Below, piece after piece: positions 43,053 through 51,734 of a stretch of 64,000 nt of DNA. The position numbers and the translations under genes were made by a program. Location: contig NZ_VTQX01000014.1 of assembly GCF_008764295.1 (NCBI RefSeq), forward strand, positions 1-64,000, read 5' to 3'. The first letter of the stretch is position 1. Each line of letters begins with the position of its first letter. The stretch is from Bacillus methanolicus (GTDB lineage: Bacteria; Bacillota; Bacilli; Bacillales; Cytobacillaceae). The notes beneath the pieces are model-generated. The model ran no database searches. It saw only the letters and a program-made list of their open reading frames with translations, and was not told the origin of the DNA.

Positions 43053-43877
43053 ATGATAGATCAATTGGCTATTAATTCAAATACGTACCACGGCTTTTCA
43101 TTGGAGGACGCGGTTAAAGGGGCAGCTAAAGCTGGATTTAAGCAAATTGAGCTTGCAGCAGTAAAAGATCATACGGCTCATGTTTTACCAGAAATGTCGG
43201 AAAAAGAATTACTTTCAATAAAGAAACTGCTACATCAATATGAAATGCGCTGTGTTGGGATAGGAGCTCATAGCAATGTGATGACGGAAGATGGCATCAT
43301 TAATGTGCTCAAAAATGTCGAATTAGCAAATTTTTTTGAGTGCAAATATATCATTACTGCCACCGGAGACCCCCATCACGATTCAGATGTCATAGAAGAT
43401 GAACAAATATTAATTCGTAATCTACTGCCAGTTATTGAGATGTGCGAAAGATTGAACAAGGTTCTCGTGATCGAAACACATGGAAATAATTACGCCACTG
43501 GAACTGCTTTAAATAGGCTTGTTCAATTGCTTTCTAGGCGAATAAAAATCAACTATGACACAGCAAATGTGCTCTTTTATGGAAATATTGAGCCGTACGA
43601 TGATTTACAGGCATCAGTAGCGGAGGTTGAATTTATTCATCTGAAGGATAAACTCGGCGCTAATCAAGAATGGAATTTCCCTGCTATTGGAGATGGAAAT
43701 ATTAATTTCCTAAGAATTTTCCAGATACTTGAACGCGCAAATTATAAGGGACCGATCAGTGTGGAAATCGAATTTACTCCTGAGGGGCCGAGTGGCCTTG
43801 ATGTGGTGAACGATAGCGTTCAACGTTCCTTCCACTATCTTTCTACCATTCTAAGTAAACTGGGAGGAGTAAGATGA
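43053..43877 (+). CDS. Sugar phosphate isomerase/epimerase (2)
   Basis: A 274-aa TIM-barrel protein of the xylose-isomerase-like family, about 50 residues shorter than the one at 39716. Metal-ligand positions appear in LVIETHGNN (Glu, His), NYDTANVLFYG (Asp), HLKDKLG (His, Lys, Asp) and SVEIEF (Glu). AAAGGAGGT precedes the ATG. It overlaps the next dehydrogenase gene by 4 bases, so the two enzymes are produced together and probably act in succession. LacI-type operator 3 lies upstream. Confidence 0.88.
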   Translation: MIDQLAINSNTYHGFSLEDAVKGAAKAGFKQIELAAVKDHTAHVLPEMSEKELLSIKKLLHQYEMRCVGIGAHSNVMTEDGIINVLKNVELANFFECKYIITATGDPHHDSDVIEDEQILIRNLLPVIEMCERLNKVLVIETHGNNYATGTALNRLVQLLSRRIKINYDTANVLFYGNIEPYDDLQASVAEVEFIHLKDKLGANQEWNFPAIGDGNINFLRIFQILERANYKGPISVEIEFTPEGPSGLDVVNDSVQRSFHYLSTILSKLGGVR

Positions 43878-44878
43878 AGAACATCGGATTAGTAGGCTGG
43901 GGCTTTATTGGTAAAACTCATTTTGACGCTTATCAACAAATTGAAAGCGCTAACGTTGCTGCCGTCTTTAGCAAGAACGATGAACAAAAAATTGATGGAC
44001 CTAACTGGAAAAAGGTTCGATTGGTGAAAACGTACGAAGCTCTTTTGAACGATCCGCAAATTAACATTATTGATATTTGTTTACCGACATTTTTACATGA
44101 AGAATTTATCATTAAAGCAGCAGAAGCAAAAAAAGATATTATTTGTGAAAAACCTTTGTCATTAACAGTTGAATCTGTTGAGAGGATCATAGGGGCAGTG
44201 CAACGAAATAAGGTGAGATTGTTCATTGCCCATGTGCTTCGATTTTGGCCCGAATACAAAGCAATTAAATCGTATTATGATACGGGCAAACTGAACCATA
44301 TTGAATTCATCCATGCGGGAAGATTAGGGCAAGTACCAAAATGGAACCATTGGTTTAAATATCCGGAAAAAAGTGGTGGAGCTCTCTATGATTTGCATAT
44401 TCATGATATTGATTTTATTTGCTATCTTCTTGGTGATATCAAAACTGTATATGCCGTCGGCTCAAAAAATGAAAATGGGGCATGGGATCATATTATGACC
44501 ACTCTCACTTTGAAAAATGGAGCGAAGGCATTAGTTGAAGCATCGCATCGTATGCCGACAGCTTATCCGTTTTCAATGTTTTTTCGAATTCAAGGAGGAG
44601 ATGCTGCGATTGATTTTCGCTTATCGGCTGGTAACAATATCGAGAGAATCACCCAAAGTTCTGTCCACTACTACAAGAGTAATGAAAAATCTTCTATAGA
44701 TATTCCTCAAGAGAATGCATTTCAAAATGAACTTTCTTACTTTATCAACTGTGTTGAAAACAATGAAGAGAATAATATTATCCCATTAAACGATGTACTT
44801 GCAACAATGAAAATGATGGAGGCCATTCAAACATCTCTGGAAAGTGAACAAATAGTGCAATTATCCTCAGTTGAATGA
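43874..44878 (+). CDS. Gfo/Idh/MocA family oxidoreductase (2)
   Basis: A 334-aa NAD(P)-dependent sugar dehydrogenase. The nucleotide fingerprint is GLVGWGFIGKTH (residues 5-16), the EKP motif is CEKPLSLT and the active-site region is SGGALYDLHIHDIDF with the catalytic Asp/His pair. It is diverged from the dehydrogenase at 41874, so the two are not recent duplicates. GGGAGGAG precedes the ATG, which overlaps the isomerase stop (ATGA). Its stop overlaps a near-perfect cre box (44876-44889) that may subject the downstream transporter to CcpA. Confidence 0.9.
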   Translation: MKNIGLVGWGFIGKTHFDAYQQIESANVAAVFSKNDEQKIDGPNWKKVRLVKTYEALLNDPQINIIDICLPTFLHEEFIIKAAEAKKDIICEKPLSLTVESVERIIGAVQRNKVRLFIAHVLRFWPEYKAIKSYYDTGKLNHIEFIHAGRLGQVPKWNHWFKYPEKSGGALYDLHIHDIDFICYLLGDIKTVYAVGSKNENGAWDHIMTTLTLKNGAKALVEASHRMPTAYPFSMFFRIQGGDAAIDFRLSAGNNIERITQSSVHYYKSNEKSSIDIPQENAFQNELSYFINCVENNEENNIIPLNDVLATMKMMEAIQTSLESEQIVQLSSVE

Positions 44879-44889
44879 AAGCGCTTTAA
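44876..44889 (+). promoter_or_regulatory. CcpA cre box before the sugar ABC transporter
   Basis: TGAAAGCGCTTTAA agrees with TGWAANCGNTNWCA at 13 of 14 positions. A hairpin with a 9-bp stem (44904-44912 with 44925-44933) follows before the binding-protein gene. Confidence 0.7.
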
Positions 44890-44976
44890 CAAAGTGGAAT
44901 CTTTTTCATAACGATAGTTAAATTGTTATGAAATCGACTCAGGTAGATTACTAATAAATTTAGGGGGTTAATTTTT

Positions 44977-45960
44977 ATGAAGAAGGCGTTAAAGGTATTT
45001 TCATTATTTGTGCTAATATTGGTGCCCGTTTTAGCCGCATGCAATAATACGACAACCAGTAGTAATCCTGAAGATGAAGGAGGGGATGATAGCAGTAAAA
45101 ACAAGTACAAAATCGGTATTCTTGCGCCTGCCGTTACCCATGGCTGGGTTGCTGCCGTAGCTTATCATGCTGAAGCAAGAGCAAAGGAATTGTCTGATGA
45201 TATCGAGTATCAAATTCAAACGAGTTCGAACGCTGAAGAAATGACGTCACAGCTTGATGATCTCATGACATGGGGAGCAGAAGCGATTGTTGCTTTTCCG
45301 CAATGGGAAGGGATGGAAGTTCCGATTCAAAGGGCAGTTGATGCTGGAATTAAAGTAGTTAACTTTGATATTGCGATAAATGTAGATGGGGTATATCGTG
45401 TTGCTGGTGACAATGAAGATATGGGAATTCAAGGAGCAAACTATATTGTCGACAAAATTGGAACTGAAGGAAATGTGGTTATTTTAGAAGTTCCATCTTC
45501 TGGCTCCGTCTCAGAATTGAGAAAGAAAGGCTTTGTTGAAACGATCGAAAGCCTTGCTCCGGATATGAATTTATTAACCTATGCTACCCAATTTACAAGG
45601 GAGGATGGATTGAAGGATTTCGCCGATATTTTAACAAGTAATAGCCAAATTGATGCTGTTTATTCGATGGATGATGAGACGTCGATTGGTGTTTTGCAAG
45701 CTATTAAAGAAGCAGGTCGTACAGATATTCAAGTGGTTACTGGTGGCGGCGGTATGCAGGAATACTTCAAGCTGATGCCTGAAAATGAAGATATTTGGAT
45801 TCAGTCTGCCCTTTATAGTCCTGCGATGGTAAAGGATGCTGTCGATATTGCGGTGAAAGTATTAAATGGAGAGTCGGTAGAAGAAGAGACGATCATCCCG
45901 ACAACGATTGTCGATCGAGATAATTATGAACAATTTTTAGATGAGGGTTCACCTTATTAA
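44977..45960 (+). CDS. Sugar ABC transporter substrate-binding lipoprotein
   Basis: A 327-aa lipoprotein (lipobox VLAACNN at about residue 21) with a type I periplasmic-binding fold of the ribose/xylose/inositol class (about residues 45-320). Typical strands are YKIGILAPAVTHGWV, NAEEMTSQLDDLMTWGAEAIV, DAVYSMDDETSIGVLQAIKE and PTTIVDRDNYEQF. It captures an unidentified sugar or polyol outside the cell and delivers it to the permease at 47551. The ATG follows AGGGGG at 8 bases. A hairpin between it and the ATPase gene could give the usual excess of binding protein. Confidence 0.92.
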   Translation: MKKALKVFSLFVLILVPVLAACNNTTTSSNPEDEGGDDSSKNKYKIGILAPAVTHGWVAAVAYHAEARAKELSDDIEYQIQTSSNAEEMTSQLDDLMTWGAEAIVAFPQWEGMEVPIQRAVDAGIKVVNFDIAINVDGVYRVAGDNEDMGIQGANYIVDKIGTEGNVVILEVPSSGSVSELRKKGFVETIESLAPDMNLLTYATQFTREDGLKDFADILTSNSQIDAVYSMDDETSIGVLQAIKEAGRTDIQVVTGGGGMQEYFKLMPENEDIWIQSALYSPAMVKDAVDIAVKVLNGESVEEETIIPTTIVDRDNYEQFLDEGSPY

Positions 45961-45979
45961 GACCTTTTTAAGTTAGATG

Positions 45980-46013
45980 AGAGAGGGAAAGCAGCACCTG
46001 AACCCTCTCTTTT
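45980..46013 (+). terminator. Intra-operon attenuating hairpin
   Basis: GAGAGGG (45981-45987) pairs with CCCTCTC (46003-46009), followed by TTTT, between the binding-protein and ATPase genes. Probably partial termination. Confidence 0.6.
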
Positions 46014-46043
46014 AATACATAAACCATGTATGGAAGTGATACT

Positions 46044-46757
46044 ATGCGCATTGAGATGAATCATGTCTATAAAGCTTTTGGTCGCAACGAAGTCCTCAAA
46101 GACGTTTCTTTTTCCATAAAAGGAGGGGAAATCTGTGCTTTACTAGGGGAAAATGGAGCAGGTAAATCAACACTAATGAATATTCTCGGCGGTGTTCTCA
46201 AACAAGATTCTGGATCAATTGTTATCAATAATTACGAAGTAAATTTTCAAACTCCAGCAGATTCGCAAAAACAGGGGATCGCTTTTATCCACCAAGAACT
46301 TAACCTAATTAATGACTTGCCAATCTACGAAAATATGTTTCTAGGGAGGGAGCTTAAGACAAAAAGTGGCGCTCTCGATCTAGAAGAGATGAAAAAGGAA
46401 ACAGCAAGAATGTTTCAGAAAATGAAACTTGAATTAAACCCAACGACGATGGTCTATGACTTAGATGCTTCTTACAAACAGATCGTGGAAATATGCAAAG
46501 CGATGATGGCGAATGCCTCGATTATTATTATGGATGAACCAACTACTTCTTTAACTGAACAAGAAATTGAACGAGTCTTTACCATGATGAGAACGATGAA
46601 AGAGCATGAAGTTGGGATCATTTTTATTTCTCATAAACTGAATGAAGTGATGGAGATTTGCGATCGTTTTGTCGTACTACGTGATGGCAATTTGATAACA
46701 GACGGCAATATTTCTGATGTATCGACCCATGATCTTGCACGACATATGGTCGGGTAA
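46044..46757 (+). CDS. Sugar ABC ATPase, first half (interrupted by TAA)
   Basis: The first ABC domain of an RbsA/XylG-type double ATPase, 237 aa. Walker A is GENGAGKST, the Q loop FIHQELNLI and Walker B IIIMDEPTTSL. The signature that is normally LSVGQQ reads LDASYKQ, a degenerate form. The frame ends at a TAA (46755-46757) in the inter-domain linker; exactly in frame beyond it the second domain continues. ATG 46044 follows GGAAGTGAT. Either a nonsense mutation has split the gene or the two halves are made as separate subunits. Confidence 0.85.
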   Translation: MRIEMNHVYKAFGRNEVLKDVSFSIKGGEICALLGENGAGKSTLMNILGGVLKQDSGSIVINNYEVNFQTPADSQKQGIAFIHQELNLINDLPIYENMFLGRELKTKSGALDLEEMKKETARMFQKMKLELNPTTMVYDLDASYKQIVEICKAMMANASIIIMDEPTTSLTEQEIERVFTMMRTMKEHEVGIIFISHKLNEVMEICDRFVVLRDGNLITDGNISDVSTHDLARHMVG

Positions 46758-46805
46758 GATGTCAGAACCGAGTCATTAAGACGAGAGAAAAAGCTAGGGG
46801 AAGAA

Positions 46806-47570
46806 GTGTTGCGGGTAGAAGGACTGACCTCTGCACCATTTTTTAAAGATATCGACTTTTCAATTCGCGCCGGAGAAATTATAGGATTTACAGGTTTACT
46901 TGGGGATGGGCGAAGCGAACTCTTTCAAACGATTTTCGGAGCTGAAGGAATTTCAGAAGGAAAAGTATTTTTAAATAGTGATAAAGTAACGATTAGAAGC
47001 ACGACACAGGCTATTGAAAAAGGAATCGCTTATCTTCCTCGGAATCGAAAAGAAAATGCGATTATTAAGGATATGAATATCATTGAAAACGCCTCAATTG
47101 CTACATGGCCAAAATTTGCAAAACGAGGGATTATTTATGCAGAAAAACATAGAGAAGTTTTCGAGGGACACCGGAAGGCACTTCGGATTAAAATGGGCGA
47201 ACTGACAGATAGTATTAACAGCCTTTCAGGAGGAAATCAGCAAAAAGTTATATTAGCGAAATGGTTGGCTGCAAATCCACAGCTCCTCATTTTGGATAAC
47301 CCTACACAAGGGGTCGATGTAGGTGCAAAAGAGGATATTTATGATATCATCTTGAAGCTCGCCGACGAAAAGATTGCCATCGTCGTATTGTCAAGTGAAG
47401 CCCATGAAATTATCCGGGTCTGTGATCGAGTCTTTGTCATGTATCACGGGGTGATTCAAGGCGAATTATCAGGTCAGAACATGACTGAACATCAAATTAT
47501 GACTCTAGCTACCGGTGGGAAATTACTAGAAGAAGAGGAGGGCCATTTCAATGAGCACATCGAATGTTGA
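46806..47570 (+). CDS. Sugar ABC ATPase, second half
   Basis: The second ABC domain of the RbsA-type ATPase, 254 aa, in the same frame as the first half. It starts LRVEGLTSAPFFKDIDFSI, has the naturally degenerate Walker A of these second domains (GLLGDGRSEL), the signature LSGGNQQKV and Walker B LLILDNPTQGVD. The GTG at 46806 is 5 bases after AGGGG, so independent initiation is credible. It overlaps the permease start by 20 bases. In intact homologues both domains are one chain of about 500 aa. Confidence 0.85.
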   Translation: MLRVEGLTSAPFFKDIDFSIRAGEIIGFTGLLGDGRSELFQTIFGAEGISEGKVFLNSDKVTIRSTTQAIEKGIAYLPRNRKENAIIKDMNIIENASIATWPKFAKRGIIYAEKHREVFEGHRKALRIKMGELTDSINSLSGGNQQKVILAKWLAANPQLLILDNPTQGVDVGAKEDIYDIILKLADEKIAIVVLSSEAHEIIRVCDRVFVMYHGVIQGELSGQNMTEHQIMTLATGGKLLEEEEGHFNEHIEC

Positions 47571-48612
47571 AAAACCAAATTTCGTTCGTTGGTTTAAACA
47601 TAAATGGTCAAATGAACCGTTATTTAGTACAGCGATTGCACTTATTATTATGATTATACTGCAAACATTAGTTTTAGGATTTGACTATGATTCGTTCGGG
47701 AGCTGGTTTCAGTCATGGATTAATAACTGGATTAATATTTTAAGAAACAATGCAAGTATTGGTATTATCGCATTAGGTATGACCTTCGTCATTATGACAG
47801 GTGGGATCGATCTAGCAGTTGGTTCTACACTAGTAGCAACAGGTGCATTTGCCATGATTCTCCTTGATACGGGAACAAAGGGGTTCTTGGGAATGCTCGG
47901 AATGAGCGGTATGCCTGCATACATTGTGACGATTGTACTCGTACTCTTATTTGGTTATCTTCTTGGGGCACTAATTGGGGTGACGATCACAAAAGGGAAT
48001 GTTCCACCATTTATCGTGACGCTCGGAGCGATGCTTATTTTCAGGAGTGTTACCCAACATTTTATGCAAGGCTATAACACAACTCTTCCTTCTGAATTTT
48101 TACAGATTGCCAGCTTAAATATAGGAAACTACATGATTATGCCAATCATCTATTGGGCTGTCATAGCATATGTTCTTTATTATATGTCAAAGCGGACCAC
48201 TTTCGGAAGACAAATCATTGCCGTCGGCTCGAATGAAAAAGCGGCAAAGTTATCCGGTGTAAATGTTGATAAAATAAAATTACGCGTCTATGCTTTAATG
48301 GGGTTGCTTGTCTCGATCGCTGCCATTATCCAAGTTTCTCGCGTCGGTTCAATGGATTTTTCAAATGCCGGTAGAGGAATGGAGATGGATGCTATTGCTG
48401 CAGCTGTTGTCGGTGGAACAAGCATGAGCGGTGGAAGGGGCTTCATACTAGGTACGGTGTACGGAATGCTCATTATCGCCGTCATGAACAATTTACTAAA
48501 TCTTTTCGGTGTCCCACCATTTTTAAGAGAAGCTTTTAAAGGCTTCATCGTAATTGGGGCGGTATTATTACAACGAAAAGGAAATAAAGGGAATGGAGCC
48601 CTTTCTTCATAA
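47551..48612 (+). CDS. Sugar ABC transporter permease (RbsC family)
   Basis: A 353-aa membrane protein with about ten hydrophobic helices. Family motifs are GMTFVIMTGGIDLAVGS, the cytoplasmic coupling loop SNEKAAKLSGVNVDKIKL and GGTSMSGGRGFILGT. It forms the channel for the binding protein at 44977 and the split ATPase. GAGGAGGG precedes the ATG, which lies inside the end of the ATPase frame. The transporter ends the LacI-controlled locus. A short remnant-like frame and a terminator follow. Confidence 0.92.
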   Translation: MSTSNVEKPNFVRWFKHKWSNEPLFSTAIALIIMIILQTLVLGFDYDSFGSWFQSWINNWINILRNNASIGIIALGMTFVIMTGGIDLAVGSTLVATGAFAMILLDTGTKGFLGMLGMSGMPAYIVTIVLVLLFGYLLGALIGVTITKGNVPPFIVTLGAMLIFRSVTQHFMQGYNTTLPSEFLQIASLNIGNYMIMPIIYWAVIAYVLYYMSKRTTFGRQIIAVGSNEKAAKLSGVNVDKIKLRVYALMGLLVSIAAIIQVSRVGSMDFSNAGRGMEMDAIAAAVVGGTSMSGGRGFILGTVYGMLIIAVMNNLLNLFGVPPFLREAFKGFIVIGAVLLQRKGNKGNGALSS

Positions 48613-48754
48613 GTTGCCTAGCATTTATCGAAACAATAAATTGAAAATGGAAAGGGAGACTTAGCTGACTTTATTATTTCTGCAGAGCATGTTTCTTTTA
48701 AAAATAACCATTCAGTATAATTCTCAGGTTCAAAGATGTTGAAAATAGTAGAAA

Positions 48755-48780
48755 AAAGGATAGATGCTTATCTATCCTTT
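48755..48780. terminator. Bidirectional terminator between the sugar locus and the MATE gene
   Basis: AAAGGATAGAT (48755-48765) pairs with ATCTATCCTTT (48770-48780) around a 4-base loop. Confidence 0.8.
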
Positions 48781-48807
48781 GCAGTATGATTTAAATCTTT
48801 ATTTCAT

Positions 48808-50175
48808 TTATCCCTTATTCACCTGCACACCTTTTTTTATACATGCCTCCCTTTCCCAAGGGCGACTTTTCCAGCGCCTAAGGGCGAGAATTCCACGAAT
48901 CCATTCGTCCATTCCTTGAGCGATCCAAACTCCTAGTAAGCCTAATCCTAGATGAATTCCAAAAACATAACTAAAAACGACAGCGACACCCCACATAAAA
49001 ATAATTCCAGTAATCATGGGGAAACGGACATCACCAGCAGATTTCAATGAGTTCATAAGGACAATATTCATTGCTCTTCCTGGTTCAATGAAGACAATTG
49101 CCCACAAAACAGGGATTCCGACCGCTAGAATCATTGGATCGTCTGTAAACATTCCTAAAATCGGAGAGCCAACCAAGGCAATCACCAATGAAACGATGAA
49201 AGATGCAGCAGTGGCAATTTTTAATGTCTTTAATCCACGGTGAAGGGCTTTGTCATATTCTTTTGCTCCAATATATCTAGACACCAAAATCTGTGTTCCC
49301 ATTCCAATTGCCATCGTAAATAAGAAGCAAACCATTGAAATATTAACGATATAGACTCTAGCTGTTAAAGCAGCCGCTCCAAGTGAGGCAACGATCCCGG
49401 TAATAATGAGCTGTGAAAATTGATAGGACAAATTCTCTCCAGCAGACGGTAGACCGATTCGGAGAAGACCAAAAAAATCGACATGATCAATTTTTACGAT
49501 ATCACGGATTTTGATTGAAATAGCAAGCCTTTTATATACTAGAAAAACTAAAATGACCACGGCAACTACTCGAGCGATAACGATCGCCCAGGAAACACCA
49601 ACTACACCTGTGATTGGAAGGCCGAATAATCCAGAGAGAGCAAAAATGTTCCCGCCAATACTAATGATATTCATAAGGATGGTAACAACCATCGATTCTT
49701 TTGTATATCCATAGCTACGTAGCACGGCACTGAGTGCAAGAGCAAGGGATTCGAAGAATAAAGAGAGGCCACAAATTTGCATAAAAATGAGCCCATAATC
49801 ATAAATTTTTCCTTGTACATCAAAGAGTTTTAAAAAATGTTCTCCAAATAGAAAGACAATAAGCGCCATCATTAAGCCGAACCAAAAGTTCATTCCAAAG
49901 GCAGAACGAGCCATTTGTTTCGCATCGGCCAGTTTACCTGCCCCAAGCTTTTGTCCAATTAAGATCGTCGCACCTATTGAGGTAACATTAAATACTAAAA
50001 TAAAGATGTTAAGAAGTTGATTGGCGACTCCGACACCTGCCGCCGCGTCATCAGAGTAGTGACCAAGCATAAAGGTAGCGATTATTCCCATACTCATATG
50101 CAACGCGATTTCAATAAAAAGGGGCCATGTAATCTGAAAAAGCGTTTGTTCTTTATATTTATTGGTTTCTTCCAC
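48808..50175 (-). CDS. MATE family efflux transporter
   Basis: A 455-aa membrane protein with about twelve helices in two pseudo-symmetric halves, typical of the multidrug and toxin extrusion superfamily. Landmarks are the N-terminal WPLFIEIALHM, IGQKLGAGKLADAKQ at the end of the first bundle and the equivalent SRYIGAKEYDKALHRG in the second. MATE proteins export drugs or metabolites using sodium or proton gradients; the substrate is unknown. AAAAGGAG precedes the ATG. It is single, between the sugar locus and the thiamine operon, with terminators on both sides. Confidence 0.9.
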   Translation of the reverse strand: MEETNKYKEQTLFQITWPLFIEIALHMSMGIIATFMLGHYSDDAAAGVGVANQLLNIFILVFNVTSIGATILIGQKLGAGKLADAKQMARSAFGMNFWFGLMMALIVFLFGEHFLKLFDVQGKIYDYGLIFMQICGLSLFFESLALALSAVLRSYGYTKESMVVTILMNIISIGGNIFALSGLFGLPITGVVGVSWAIVIARVVAVVILVFLVYKRLAISIKIRDIVKIDHVDFFGLLRIGLPSAGENLSYQFSQLIITGIVASLGAAALTARVYIVNISMVCFLFTMAIGMGTQILVSRYIGAKEYDKALHRGLKTLKIATAASFIVSLVIALVGSPILGMFTDDPMILAVGIPVLWAIVFIEPGRAMNIVLMNSLKSAGDVRFPMITGIIFMWGVAVVFSYVFGIHLGLGLLGVWIAQGMDEWIRGILALRRWKSRPWEREACIKKGVQVNKG

Positions 50176-50255
50176 GACGTTATTTTCTCCTTTTAAATTC
50201 CAAATCTCAAATACTCATTCATTTTAATCCTATTTTTAAAAATGTAAAGGAGAAA

Positions 50256-50302
50256 ATATAAAAAAAGACGGAATTGCCTTTTCAAGAGGAAATTCCGTCT
50301 TT
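50256..50302 (-). terminator. Terminator of the thiamine operon
   Basis: AAAGACGGAATT (50264-50275) pairs with AATTCCGTCTTT (50291-50302); on the minus strand the stem is followed by a run of T just after the thiE stop. Confidence 0.9.
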
Positions 50303-50305
50303 AAC

Positions 50306-50920
50306 TTAATTCAATTTTCCCCTTAATAAGGAGGCTGCTTTTCGAGGAGAATCGGCTTTCATAATTTCTGATACAATAGCAATACCAGCGATTGGTAAGT
50401 CTTTTAATCTCTCTATATTATTTAATTTAATTCCTCCAATGGCAACAACCGGAATGGAAACAGCTTCTATGATTTTTTCGAGTTCTCCCTCCGCTAAAAC
50501 CTTGGCATCATCCTTTGAAGCAGTTGGAAATACGGCGCCAACGCCAATATAATCTGCTCCATCTTTCTCAGCGGCAATCGCTTCTTCAACAGAGCCTGCT
50601 GATACACCTACGTTCACAGTAGGAGGAATGATTTGTTTAATGGAAGTAAGAGGGAGATCCTCTTGTCCAACATGAATACCATCAGCTTCGACCGCTAAGG
50701 CAATATCGACCCGATCATTAATATAAAGAGGAACTTCATAGCGAGAGGTCAGTTCCTTCAGCTTAAGCGCTTTTTCAAAAAATAGCTTTCCAGAGTTCGT
50801 TTTCTCTCGAAGTTGGACAGCTGTCACTCCACCTTTTATCGCTTCTTCGACAATGGCTAAAAGCTCAGGAAGTGGAATGGATTCTTCTGTGACAAGATAT
50901 AATTTTAACTGTTCTTTCAT
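50306..50920 (-). CDS. thiE: Thiamine phosphate synthase ThiE
   Basis: A 204-aa TIM-barrel enzyme joining HMP-pyrophosphate and thiazole phosphate to form thiamine phosphate. Family motifs are VTAVQLREK, INDRVDIALAVEADGIHVGQEDLP (two blocks), GVGAVFPTASK and IAGIAIVSEI with VAIGGI. ATG 50920 overlaps the thiM stop by 4 bases; a longer open frame to 50944 has no ribosome site. Last gene of the TPP-riboswitch operon. The de novo HMP enzyme thiC is not in this window. Confidence 0.95.
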   Translation of the reverse strand: MKEQLKLYLVTEESIPLPELLAIVEEAIKGGVTAVQLREKTNSGKLFFEKALKLKELTSRYEVPLYINDRVDIALAVEADGIHVGQEDLPLTSIKQIIPPTVNVGVSAGSVEEAIAAEKDGADYIGVGAVFPTASKDDAKVLAEGELEKIIEAVSIPVVAIGGIKLNNIERLKDLPIAGIAIVSEIMKADSPRKAASLLRGKLN

Positions 50921-51726
50921 ACGAAACGGACACCTTCTTCCCAAGTAATCCCATCCATTAAGAAAATTTGATCCAATAATTTGATACGGTATGTACCGAT
51001 CCCTTCATCTTTTTTTAATTGCTTTTTAGCAAGTTCACCTGCAATGCTCATCGTAGACATACCTGCAACTGCAGCGGCAAACCAATCAGTGCTTACACCA
51101 GCAAAAGCTGCAATTAAAGAAGCTGTCGTACAACCTGTCCCTGTAATTTTCGTTAATAACAGATCACCATTATCAATGCCAATGACATCAGTCCCGTTTG
51201 AAATATAATCGACTTTACCACTGATAACAGCAATCGCATTTAGTTTCCGAGCCGCATCTAGCACAAGTTCTCTACTTGAAATCGAGATATCACCAGCATC
51301 GACACCACGTGTTTGTGCATTGCCTCCAATGAGAGCAAATACTTCTGATGCATTTCCCCGAACAATCGAGACCTTGACTGTGTTTAAATAATCTTTTGCA
51401 CGCTCGGTGCGAAAAGGTGTTGCCCCAACGCCAACGGGATCGAACACAATGGGAATGCCTTTTTTGTTGGCTGCTTGACCAGCGAGCTTCATCGCTTCAT
51501 ACATTGCATCATCGATCGTTCCAAAATTGATCACAATCGCTTCGGCAAGTTGAGCCATATCAACCACTTCTTCAACGCTTGTTGCCATTACTGGAGAACC
51601 GCCAATAGCTAAGGTCACATTAGCACAGTCGTTAATTGTGACTGTATTCGTTAAATGATGAATGAGAGGTTGAACTTCTTTTACTTGTGTAAATAAGTCT
51701 TTAATTGTTTGTTTCACGTATTTCAC
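50917..51726 (-). CDS. thiM: Hydroxyethylthiazole kinase ThiM
   Basis: A 269-aa salvage kinase that phosphorylates 4-methyl-5-hydroxyethylthiazole. Diagnostic segments are PLIHHLTNTVTINDCANVTLAIGGSPVMA (in pieces), VFDPVGVGATPFR and the phosphate-transfer loop ITGTGCTTASLIAAF with the catalytic Cys. The start is a GTG with GGACGGTGA-like pairing upstream; an in-frame GTG three codons later is an alternative. It sits 8 bases after thiD and overlaps thiE by 4. Confidence 0.95.
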   Translation of the reverse strand: MKYVKQTIKDLFTQVKEVQPLIHHLTNTVTINDCANVTLAIGGSPVMATSVEEVVDMAQLAEAIVINFGTIDDAMYEAMKLAGQAANKKGIPIVFDPVGVGATPFRTERAKDYLNTVKVSIVRGNASEVFALIGGNAQTRGVDAGDISISSRELVLDAARKLNAIAVISGKVDYISNGTDVIGIDNGDLLLTKITGTGCTTASLIAAFAGVSTDWFAAAVAGMSTMSIAGELAKKQLKKDEGIGTYRIKLLDQIFLMDGITWEEGVRFV

Positions 51727-51734
51727 CGTCCGTT

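Noticed and set aside
46755-46757. Stop codon in the sugar ABC ATPase as a recoding event
   Set aside because: It is TAA, not TGA or TAG, and a good ribosome site and GTG follow, so recoding is not the simplest explanation.
48661-48720. Short frame reading ADFIISAEHVSFK, like an ABC ATPase start
   Set aside because: It is under 20 codons with no start codon; too short to call a remnant with confidence.
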